Positions 1-6,042 of a stretch of 6,724 nucleotides of DNA are shown here, one piece after another. The number at the start of each line of letters is the position of its first letter. Within the stretch, counting starts at the first letter, position 1. The stretch is from positions 1 through 6,724 of the forward strand of contig JADYZL010000185.1 in NCBI GenBank assembly GCA_020853155.1, written 5' to 3'. The notes beneath the pieces were generated by a model, which searched no databases, was not told where the DNA came from, and saw nothing but the letters and a program-made list of their open reading frames with translations. Origin of the DNA: Bryobacterales bacterium (GTDB taxonomy: Bacteria; Acidobacteriota; Terriglobia; Bryobacterales; Bryobacteraceae). The position numbers and the translations under genes are program-made.

Positions 1-992
1 ACGGGATCGCCGAGCACGACGGCGAAGCCGGCGCCGACGCGATAGGCGAGAAAGCTTTGCCGGCTGCGGGAAAAGAAAAAGTTCTTGTCCGGCCAGGCCT
101 TGAAGAAATCGAGGCTTGAGCGGCCGCGGCGCGCGACGATCTGTTTGGCTTCGTGGAGGTCGAGAGGATGTACCCGGAAGGCGTAGTAGGCGGGCCGGAA
201 GAAAAGGTATCCCACGTAGAACAGCACCATGGTGGAGGTCAGCCCCAGAGATTGAAGAAACCACACGGCGTAATGCGTATGCGGGGCGATGCTGGAATCG
301 TTGCCCAGGGTGAGATAAATCGCGGCATGGCGCATGGCTTCCCGCCACGCGAAATTGTTGCGGAACTCAACGGGCTCAAGCAGCCAGAAGCCCGCGACAC
401 CGTAGCCGAAGGCAAGGACGGCAATAATGGCGGCGCGGGTGCCGATCTCCCTCCAACTGGTAATGCGGCTTCGCACCGTGAAGAGGTTGCGCGTAACGAG
501 CAGGGCGACGATCAGCAGGACGCTGACGGAGACCTGCTCGTAATCGAGCCCCTTGGTGAAGTGGAAGACGGCGGAGGAAGAGGTTGCGGCCAGAGCAAGG
601 TACCATGCCGTCCGCTTGCGCCGCAGGATATTGATGGAGAGCAGAATGAGGCTGTAGCCGATCAGTAGAACGGCGGAGCGGGAGAAGTGGACGAACTCCA
701 TCGGAAAGAGATGGCGGAGTTGCTCCATGCGCCCGGGAATGGTGTGGCCCATGACGGAATAGACATTAAGCAGGCCGCTGGCGAGTGTGAGGGCGGCGAC
801 GGCGGCCACTAGCCAGGAGGATTGCGGAAGGATCTGCGAGCGCCCCAGCGTCATCCGATGAGACGGAAAAATCGTCTCGCGAGGATTCGCGCGAACTCCC
901 GCCTCCGATAACAAATCGGGACGGGCGCGCGGAGGCGGCGCCTCCTGGGGTGAGAGCGCGGGAGCGCCGTCGGAACTGGGTTGAGGGAGCAT
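1..992 (-). CDS. MprF-like phosphatidylglycerol lysyltransferase-domain membrane protein (3' end missing)
   Basis: Reading the minus strand in the frame of 992-990 gives about 330 uninterrupted residues that run off the left edge. From this start there are six likely membrane segments, near residues 60-78, 107-123, 129-145, 154-167, 187-205 and 242-265. A soluble domain then begins with SLDFFKAWPDKNFFFS (residues 293-308) and LAYRVGAGFAVVLGDP (315-330). Those two stretches, and the earlier HFTKGLDYE (144-152), are typical of the MprF/LPG synthase (DUF2156) family. Known members transfer lysine or alanine from aminoacyl-tRNA to phosphatidylglycerol, which lowers membrane negative charge and raises resistance to cationic peptides. 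Only about 270 residues precede the catalytic domain, so this is a short form without the full flippase half of MprF. The start is uncertain: ATG at 1043, 992 and 854 are in frame and none has a good Shine-Dalgarno. The stretch before 854 is Pro/Ala-rich and less G/C-biased at third positions, so 854 is a serious alternative. The family call is firm; the substrate is not known. Confidence 0.88.
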   Translation of the reverse strand, partial: MLPQPSSDGAPALSPQEAPPPRARPDLLSEAGVRANPRETIFPSHRMTLGRSQILPQSSWLVAAVAALTLASGLLNVYSVMGHTIPGRMEQLRHLFPMEFVHFSRSAVLLIGYSLILLSINILRRKRTAWYLALAATSSSAVFHFTKGLDYEQVSVSVLLIVALLVTRNLFTVRSRITSWREIGTRAAIIAVLAFGYGVAGFWLLEPVEFRNNFAWREAMRHAAIYLTLGNDSSIAPHTHYAVWFLQSLGLTSTMVLFYVGYLFFRPAYYAFRVHPLDLHEAKQIVARRGRSSLDFFKAWPDKNFFFSRSRQSFLAYRVGAGFAVVLGDP

Positions 993-1157
993 AGGCCAAA
1001 TTCGCCGCAAGAGCCGCAGCCCAGGGAACGTCTCCACTAACATTAACAGGGTACGTGACTTGCATTCCGGGATACCATCGCCTTGCGAGGGGGATTCCCG
1101 CGGCCCAGAGGGAGGACGGTTGGCTTGGTATGGAGCGCGGGATAGCCTTCGCACGGG
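993..1157. promoter_or_regulatory. Divergent intergenic region between the MprF-like gene and the histidine kinase
   Basis: This gap lies between two genes transcribed away from each other, so it should hold both promoters. It is about 165 bp with the starts chosen here, 114 bp if the minus gene starts at 1043, and about 300 bp if it starts at 854. A small AT-rich patch at 1038-1049 contains the imperfect hexamer repeat TAACAT/TAACAG. I see no -35/-10 pair good enough to call. The reading frames on both strands stay open across much of the region, which is common in GC-rich DNA and is not evidence of a gene here. Confidence 0.45.
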
Positions 1158-2621
1158 ATGGCGAAGCGGGAATGGATTCAGGATGATGCAATAAGGGCGG
1201 CTTCGCGCATGCCGGAAGATCGAAGCGAAGAAGGACAGGTGCGGCTTGTGCGGGCGCTCCCGCCGGGGAAGCGGGATGCGCTGCGCGGCGACGCGCTCAA
1301 AAATCCGATTACGAATCAGAACCTGCTCCGGATTCTCACCGTGGGGTTCGCGCTGGTGATTCTGGTGCTGCTTGCGGCGGGAGTGATTGGGTTGCGCAAC
1401 GCCCAGGATATGCACCAGAGCGCCGCGCGCCTGACTTCCGAGCAGCGGATCACAGCAGGGCTGCTGCAGCAACTGGAATTGGAGCAGAGCACCATGTCCG
1501 ATGTGATCTTTCGATTGCTGAGGCGCCCGGGGTTGAGCGATGAGGGAGCGATTCTGGGGCGGCTGGACCAGTTGGATGCGACGCTCAAGACGCTTCGCGA
1601 GGAAGACGACGGGGATGATGCGCCTGCCGGCTGGGAGGAAATCGTTGCGGCGACCGAAGATTTTTCCACCTTGGCCCGTTCGTTGACGCGCAACCCGCAG
1701 CGGGATCCGCAATCGATCGAGACGCTCTTTCAGCACCACCAGCGGGTGCAGCGGATTTCGGATGGAATCCTCCTGGCCAATTCGCGGAGCGCGATCGCGG
1801 ATGGGCAATCCCTGGAAGCTCAAGCGAACCGCATGGTGACGGTGTCGCTTTCTCTGCTTGGGGCGTGCCTGGGGCTCGCGGTTCTGTGCGCGGGGCTCAC
1901 GCTGCGCTTCGCAGCCTCTACCTTGCATCAACTGGACCGGCAGGCGAACGAATTGAATCGTGTCTCCTGGCAGATGCTGCAAGGGCAGGAGGAGGCGGCG
2001 CGGCGATTCTCCCACGAGCTGCACGATGAGCTCGGGCAGTCCCTTGCCGCCGTGAAGGCGAACCTGATGGCTCTGACGCCAGGGGGATTTGAAGAGCGCC
2101 GCGCGGATTGCATTCACCTGGTGGACGATTCGATATCGAACGTCCGTGAGTTATCCCAATTGCTGCGCCCGGTGATCCTGGACGATTTCGGCCTGGACGC
2201 GGCCCTGCGCTGGTTATGCGAGCGCTTTCAGCAAAGAACAGGCGTACACGTGTCCTATGAATCCGAGGTGCTCGCGCGATTGCCGGAGCGCGCGGAGACG
2301 CACCTTTTCCGCATCACGCAGGAAGCGCTGACCAATATCGCCCGGCATGCGCGCGCTACCGCCGTGGAGGTGAATCTATCCTCCGGGGGCGGCAGAGTGT
2401 GGTTGCGCATCGCCGATAACGGGATAGGCATTTCGGAGAATGGAAACGCGCGGCAAGGAGAAACGCAAGAGCGTAATGGCAACGGAATCGGCCTGGTTGG
2501 CATGCGTGCGCGCGCGGTGCAGGCTGGGGGAACCTTGTCGATAAGGACGCCCGAAGCGGGTGGGGTGGAAGTGATGGCGGACCTGCCGCTGGAGCATACG
2601 ACCGATGACCTCTCAACGTAA
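1158..2621 (+). CDS. Membrane sensor histidine kinase, NarX/DegS type (HisKA_3 + HATPase_c)
   Basis: This 487-residue sensor kinase autophosphorylates on histidine and should pass the phosphate to the regulator encoded next to it. The order is: a hydrophilic N-terminus (1-57), a first membrane segment (58-78), an extracytoplasmic region of about 148 residues with an acidic run near 148-154, a second membrane segment (about 227-250), a short helical linker, a HisKA_3 dimerisation domain and a GHKL ATPase domain. The phosphoacceptor box is FSHELHDELGQ (284-294), with H289 the expected site. The N box is ITQEALTNIARHA (386-398). The ATP lid motifs are ADNGIG (419-424) and GNGIGLVGMR (441-450). 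I see no clear HAMP domain and do not recognise the sensor region. The start is uncertain: ATG 1158 has no good ribosome site, while ATG 1209 and GTG 1239 (AAGGA at 1231-1235, only 3 nt away) are in-frame alternatives. All of these keep both membrane segments. Confidence 0.93.
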   Translation: MAKREWIQDDAIRAASRMPEDRSEEGQVRLVRALPPGKRDALRGDALKNPITNQNLLRILTVGFALVILVLLAAGVIGLRNAQDMHQSAARLTSEQRITAGLLQQLELEQSTMSDVIFRLLRRPGLSDEGAILGRLDQLDATLKTLREEDDGDDAPAGWEEIVAATEDFSTLARSLTRNPQRDPQSIETLFQHHQRVQRISDGILLANSRSAIADGQSLEAQANRMVTVSLSLLGACLGLAVLCAGLTLRFAASTLHQLDRQANELNRVSWQMLQGQEEAARRFSHELHDELGQSLAAVKANLMALTPGGFEERRADCIHLVDDSISNVRELSQLLRPVILDDFGLDAALRWLCERFQQRTGVHVSYESEVLARLPERAETHLFRITQEALTNIARHARATAVEVNLSSGGGRVWLRIADNGIGISENGNARQGETQERNGNGIGLVGMRARAVQAGGTLSIRTPEAGGVEVMADLPLEHTTDDLST

Positions 2622-3249
2622 GATCCGAATTCTGCTGGCAGACGACCATAGCGTGGTGCGGCAGGGTTTTTCCGCCATTCTACGGACGCAGGACGATATG
2701 GACGTGATTGCCGAAGCCACCAATGGCCGGGAAGCCATCGAGAAGACCCTCACGCTGAAGCCCGACGTGATTGTAATGGATGTGGCAATGCCGGAACTGA
2801 ACGGGATTGAGGCGACGCGGCGGATTCAGGAAGAGGCGCCGCGAAGCAGAATTCTCGCGCTGAGCATGCACAAAGACGCCGTCTACGTAAGGGAGATTTT
2901 ACGGGCAGGCGCGCGCGGATATCTGCTGAAAGATGCGATCGACACGGATCTGATCAGCGCCGTGCGGGCGGTGGCCCAAGGCGATGGGTACATCAGCCCG
3001 GCGGTGAGCGAAGCGGTGTTGAGCGACTACCGCAAACACGTCACCAACCCCATCGACTTGCTGAGCAGCCGAGAGCGGGAAGTGCTGCAAATGATCGCCG
3101 AGGGCCTCATCAATAAGGAGATCGCCACGAAATTGGGCTTGAGCGTGTATACAGTGGAGGCGCACCGGGGGCGCTTGATGGAGAAGCTCAACCTGCACAG
3201 CACGAGCGAACTGGTTCGTTTCGCGATCCGGAACGGGTTGATTGATTGA
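2605..3249 (+). CDS. NarL/FixJ-family response regulator (REC + LuxR-type HTH)
   Basis: This 214-residue transcription regulator is the evident partner of the upstream kinase. The receiver domain (about 6-122) has the acidic pair D13/D14, the phosphoacceptor D59 in VMDVAMPELNG, S87 in the switch position and K109 in YLLKD, so it looks fully functional. A linker leads to a LuxR-type helix-turn-helix (about 150-212) with the family pattern LSSREREVLQMIAEGLINKE (152-171). The recognition helix carries TVEAHRGRLMEKL (183-195). Its ATG lies 17 nt inside the kinase gene, which fits translational coupling. GGAG at 2591-2594 lies 10 nt before the ATG. Phosphorylation would be expected to promote dimerisation and binding to target promoters. 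The targets cannot be read from the sequence; the divergent MprF-like gene is one candidate. Confidence 0.95.
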   Translation: MTSQRKIRILLADDHSVVRQGFSAILRTQDDMDVIAEATNGREAIEKTLTLKPDVIVMDVAMPELNGIEATRRIQEEAPRSRILALSMHKDAVYVREILRAGARGYLLKDAIDTDLISAVRAVAQGDGYISPAVSEAVLSDYRKHVTNPIDLLSSREREVLQMIAEGLINKEIATKLGLSVYTVEAHRGRLMEKLNLHSTSELVRFAIRNGLID

Positions 3250-3295
3250 GGCTGCGCCGGTTCTTTCCGGAGGTGCGCGATGCAGACCGCGCGGG
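3250..3295. other. Short convergent intergenic gap
   Basis: This 46-nt stretch separates the stop codons of the response regulator and the convergent DUF1003 gene. It contains the left part of a small hairpin (GCGCG 3275-3279 with CGCGC 3288-3292, 8-nt loop) but no T-run on either strand. No standard intrinsic terminator is visible. Confidence 0.5.
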
Positions 3296-4141
3296 TCACC
3301 CGGGGCGTTGGGATGAGGGCCGGGCGATCGCTTCGGAAATGGCTTCCAACTGAAGTTCGACGCTGCTGAGTTTCTTGCTGATGACGCGGACCTCTTGCTC
3401 GGCCCGGCGGTTGACTCCGAAATCGAGCTCGGCGCGCACGCGATCCTTGGCGTCCTGGCGGTTCTGGCTCATCATGATCACCGGCGCCTGGAGGGCGGCG
3501 AGCATGGATAGGAACAGATTGAGCAGGATGTACGGATAGGGGTCCCACGCTTCTTCATGTAGCTCGAAGTTCACGAGCACATAAATGCTCAGAAGGATCG
3601 TGAAAAAGATGATGAAGTTCCAGGAGCCGCCAAAGCGGGCAACGGCGTCGGCGACGTGATCGCCGAAGGTTTCCTCCTGGGCGATGACTTCATTGGGGTT
3701 GCGTAAGGAGCGGGAGCGCGCCACTTCCTGAACCGCGTGAATCTGGCGGCTGATGGTGGTGAGCATGTCGAGCCCGGCATCCGGCTTGCGCCGCACGAGT
3801 TGCGCCAGATCCTCATGATCGATCTCCACGCACTCCGAGGGGGCGATGGCGCGGGCCGTGGTTTGATGCGCGCTTCCGTTGAGCAGAGAAGCGAAGCCGA
3901 AGAACCCTCCGGGCCCCGTTTCCGCAAGGATCAATTCCTGATCGTCCTCATCGACCGTTGCCACTTCCACGTTGCCTTGCACGACGACATAACCACGCCC
4001 GCCGGGTTGGCCGCGGAGATAAATGACTTGCCCGATGGCGAACGAGCGCAATTCCACATGCGCCGCCAATACCGCGCGTTCTTCGTCGTCGAGAAGGGCG
4101 AACAGGTTTACATGCCGCAGAAGCTCCGGATCGCATGGCAT
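3296..4141 (-). CDS. Cyclic nucleotide-binding domain / DUF1003 fusion membrane protein
   Basis: This is a 281-residue protein with two recognisable parts. Residues about 8-130 form a CRP-like cyclic-nucleotide-binding fold: RSFAIGQVIYLRGQPGGRGYV near 32-52, GNVEV 56-60 and PGGFFGFASLLNG 77-89. Residues about 155-235 are DUF1003: TFGDHVADAVARFGGSWNF (158-176), a membrane helix (about 175-191) and a second helix ending in the family signature LNLFLSMLAALQAPVIMMSQ (207-226). The C-terminus (229-272) is charged and helical, probably a coiled coil. The protein is therefore likely an inner-membrane protein with a cytoplasmic sensory domain. DUF1003 has no established biochemical function. The nucleotide cassette looks degenerate: the usual Glu after FG is F83, and the phosphate-binding Arg appears to be replaced near H92. 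It may bind a different ligand or none. The start at 4141 is well supported by GGGAGG 8 nt upstream. It is a single gene, convergent with the two-component operon. Confidence 0.93.
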   Translation of the reverse strand: MPCDPELLRHVNLFALLDDEERAVLAAHVELRSFAIGQVIYLRGQPGGRGYVVVQGNVEVATVDEDDQELILAETGPGGFFGFASLLNGSAHQTTARAIAPSECVEIDHEDLAQLVRRKPDAGLDMLTTISRQIHAVQEVARSRSLRNPNEVIAQEETFGDHVADAVARFGGSWNFIIFFTILLSIYVLVNFELHEEAWDPYPYILLNLFLSMLAALQAPVIMMSQNRQDAKDRVRAELDFGVNRRAEQEVRVISKKLSSVELQLEAISEAIARPSSQRPG

Positions 4142-4149
4142 GGCATCTA

Positions 4150-4155
4150 CCTCCC
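4150..4155 (-). promoter_or_regulatory. Strong ribosome-binding site for the DUF1003 gene
   Basis: On the minus strand GGGAGG precedes the ATG at 4141 by 8 nt. It is the best Shine-Dalgarno match in the window and fixes the start of this gene. Confidence 0.75.
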
Positions 4156-4322
4156 TGATTTCCGATGGCCGCTAGGGCCTGGGCGATGGCCCCGCGCCAG
4201 CGGGCGGCAGCCAATACAAGTTTCGCGCAGCCGGGGCCTTGACGCCAGACGGAATGCAGTTGCGCGGCCTCGCGCGTGGCGAAGACGGTTTGGCGGAGAC
4301 CATGTGGAGAAGCGTTCCGGCA

Positions 4323-4328
4323 TATAAT
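4323..4328 (+). promoter_or_regulatory. Candidate -10 box (TATAAT) for the FAD oxidoreductase gene
   Basis: A perfect TATAAT sits in otherwise GC-rich DNA and ends 10 nt before the ATG at 4339. No good -35 hexamer is visible 16-18 nt upstream. If used, transcription would begin about 6-8 nt beyond the box, at or within a few bases of the start codon, giving a leaderless or nearly leaderless mRNA. The lack of a Shine-Dalgarno before 4339 agrees with this. Confidence 0.5.
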
Positions 4329-4338
4329 CGCAGTCGAG

Positions 4339-6030
4339 ATGAAACCAGCCTCCACAATTCCATCCTTCAGCCGCAGGGAAAGCTTTCTGTGGCTGGCTTC
4401 GCCGCTCGCGGCCACCATAGGCGCTCAGCGTTTGGCCGCTGCTTCACGGATGGCCGAAGTCGTGATCTACGGCGCTACGTCGGCGGGAATCGCGGCGGCC
4501 GTGCAGGTGCGGCGGATGGGCAAGACCGTATTGGTGCTCGACCCCGATGGCCACACGGGCGGGCTCACCACCGGCGGTTTGAGTTGGACCGATATCGGCA
4601 ACAAGCAGGTGATCGGCGGCATCGCCCGGGAGTACTACCAGCGCATCAAGGCGAAGTATGTTCCGGATGGAATGTGGAGTTGGGAGAGCCGCGCGGACTA
4701 TTACACGAAGCGGCGTTCGGAGAACGTACATGGCGAGGACGCGATGTGGACCTTCGAACCGAAGATCGCCGCGGAGGTGTACCGGGACCTGATGAAGGAG
4801 CACGGCATCGTCGTCGAGACGGGCAAGCGGCTGGATCTCCGGCCCGGGCGCGGCGTGAAGAAAGCCGGGCCATGGATTGAATCGATCACGATGGAGGATG
4901 GAACGGTCTATACGGGCGGCATGTTTATCGACGCCTCCTATGAGGGAGACCTGATGGCGAAGGCCGGGGTGAGTTATGCCACCGGACGCGAAGCAAACGC
5001 GAAGTACGGAGAGACCTATAACGGGGTGCAGGCGGGTTGGAAGCATTTGCACCAGTTTCCGGATGGCTGCCACGTGGATCCTTACGTGAAAGCGGGGAAC
5101 CCGAAAAGCGGGCTACTGCCCATCATCGATCCGAAAGGGCCAGGCGTTGAGGGCGAAGGCGACCATCGCATCCAGGCCTATTGTTACCGGCTTTGCATGA
5201 CAACGGCCAAGGGCAATCAGGTTCCGGTTGAGAAGCCCAAAGGCTACGATGAACGCGATCACGAACTGCTGCTTCGTTACGCGGAGAGCGGGAAATATCA
5301 TGAGCCGCATCTGAAGTGGGACCCCATCCCGAACGCGAAGACCGATACCAATAACCATGGCGCGGTTTCGACCGATTACATGGGGGCGAATTACGAGTAT
5401 CCCGATGGAAGCTACGCCGCGCGGCAACGGATCATCGAGCGGCATCAGGTTTACACGAAGGGCTATCTCTGGACGCTGCAGAATCATTCGCGCGTGCCGA
5501 AGCCGATCCGCGATTGGTACCGGCAGTGGGCGTGGCCCAAGGACGAGTTCGCGGCGAACGGGCACTTCCCCACGCAGATTTATGTGCGGGAGGCGCGGAG
5601 GATGTTGAGCCCGGTAGTAATGACCCAGCATCACGTGGAGGCGCGGGAGAAGGCGAAGGACGCCGTGGGCATGGGCGCATACGGAATGGATTCGCACAAT
5701 GTGCAGCGTTACGTTACCAAGGACGGTTTCGCGCGGAACGAAGGCAATGTGCAGAAGGGTGGATTCAAGCCGTATTCGATCAGCTACCAATCCATCGTTC
5801 CGAGGAAAGTAGAGGCAGGCAACCTGCTGACCCCCATTTGTCTGGGAGCCTCGCACATCGCCTATGGCTCCATCCGGATGGAACCGGTCTTTATGGTGAT
5901 GGGCCAATCCGCGGCAACCGCCGCGTGCATGGCCCTCGATAATGGACAGGAGATCCAGAGCGTCCGTTATGAACGGCTGCGCGACCGGTTGCGGGCGGAT
6001 AAGCAGATTCTCGAACTCGCCCCCGCATGA
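4339..6030 (+). CDS. Tat-exported FAD-dependent oxidoreductase (PF12831-like)
   Basis: This 563-residue predicted flavoprotein has unknown substrate. The chosen start gives an N-terminus with a twin-arginine signal, SRRESFLWLA (11-20), then a hydrophobic stretch and a likely cleavage after RLAAA (31-35). It would thus be exported folded with its cofactor. The mature part opens with a Rossmann FAD-binding motif, VVIYGATSAGIAAAVQ (41-56). D68 ends the second strand (LVLDPD), followed by GHTGGLTTGGLSWTD (71-85). Other family-like blocks are FIDASYEGDLMAKAG (196-210), RIQAYCYRLCMTT (277-289) and the C-terminal FAD-contact region RMEPVFMVMGQSAATAA (513-529). Such proteins are abundant in Acidobacteriota, Planctomycetota and Verrucomicrobiota and are often annotated simply as FAD-dependent oxidoreductase. 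A GTG at 4276 extends the frame but would bury the Tat motif. ATG 4450 would remove the signal and has no ribosome site. The gene is divergent from the DUF1003 gene and seems monocistronic. Confidence 0.93.
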   Translation: MKPASTIPSFSRRESFLWLASPLAATIGAQRLAAASRMAEVVIYGATSAGIAAAVQVRRMGKTVLVLDPDGHTGGLTTGGLSWTDIGNKQVIGGIAREYYQRIKAKYVPDGMWSWESRADYYTKRRSENVHGEDAMWTFEPKIAAEVYRDLMKEHGIVVETGKRLDLRPGRGVKKAGPWIESITMEDGTVYTGGMFIDASYEGDLMAKAGVSYATGREANAKYGETYNGVQAGWKHLHQFPDGCHVDPYVKAGNPKSGLLPIIDPKGPGVEGEGDHRIQAYCYRLCMTTAKGNQVPVEKPKGYDERDHELLLRYAESGKYHEPHLKWDPIPNAKTDTNNHGAVSTDYMGANYEYPDGSYAARQRIIERHQVYTKGYLWTLQNHSRVPKPIRDWYRQWAWPKDEFAANGHFPTQIYVREARRMLSPVVMTQHHVEAREKAKDAVGMGAYGMDSHNVQRYVTKDGFARNEGNVQKGGFKPYSISYQSIVPRKVEAGNLLTPICLGASHIAYGSIRMEPVFMVMGQSAATAACMALDNGQEIQSVRYERLRDRLRADKQILELAPA

Positions 6031-6042
6031 GGCGGGAGCGAA

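Larger units (their letters stand above)
4142..4338. promoter_or_regulatory. Divergent intergenic region between the DUF1003 gene and the FAD oxidoreductase
   Basis: This 197-nt region separates two divergent genes and must carry both promoters. It holds the ribosome-binding site of the minus gene at its left end and a perfect TATAAT at its right end. A weak hairpin, GGGCC 4175-4179 with GGCCC 4188-4192 and an 8-nt loop, is also present. I found no convincing small gene here. The frames open across it are GC-rich shadows with no family resemblance. Confidence 0.5.

Noticed and set aside
153..668. Long plus-strand open frame in the first kilobase
   Set aside because: It is rich in Gly, Glu, Asp and Gln with no recognisable domain and lies antisense to the MprF-like gene, whose minus-strand reading shows clear membrane helices and family motifs.
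1064..1080. Sigma-54-like promoter on the minus strand (TGGTAT...TGCA) before the MprF-like gene
   Set aside because: The GG and GC pairs are separated by 11 nt instead of 10 and the other consensus bases match poorly.
1120..1148. Sigma-70-like promoter TTGGCT-17 nt-TAGCCT before the kinase
   Set aside because: Only 4 of 6 and 3 of 6 bases match consensus, no better than expected by chance over this length.
766..1191. Minus-strand open frame across the divergent region
   Set aside because: The protein is Arg/Ser/Pro-rich low-complexity, overlaps the MprF-like frame on the same strand, and has no family features.
3275..3292. GC hairpin between the convergent response regulator and DUF1003 genes as a terminator
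   Set aside because: The stem is only 5 bp with an 8-nt loop and there is no T-run on either strand; such hairpins occur often by chance in this GC-rich sequence.
4276..4338. Upstream GTG start for the FAD oxidoreductase
   Set aside because: It would put 21 extra residues before the twin-arginine signal, has no ribosome-binding site, and overlaps the TATAAT box.
3948..4418. Minus-strand open frame covering the 4142-4338 intergenic region
   Set aside because: It runs over the start of the DUF1003 gene in another frame and is Arg/Ala-rich with no domain; the strong ribosome site at 4150-4155 serves the other frame.
5113..5907. Long minus-strand open frame of 264 residues inside the FAD oxidoreductase
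   Set aside because: It is antisense to a well-supported gene with recognisable FAD motifs; its His/Arg/Leu-rich composition is typical of the complement of a GC-rich coding frame.
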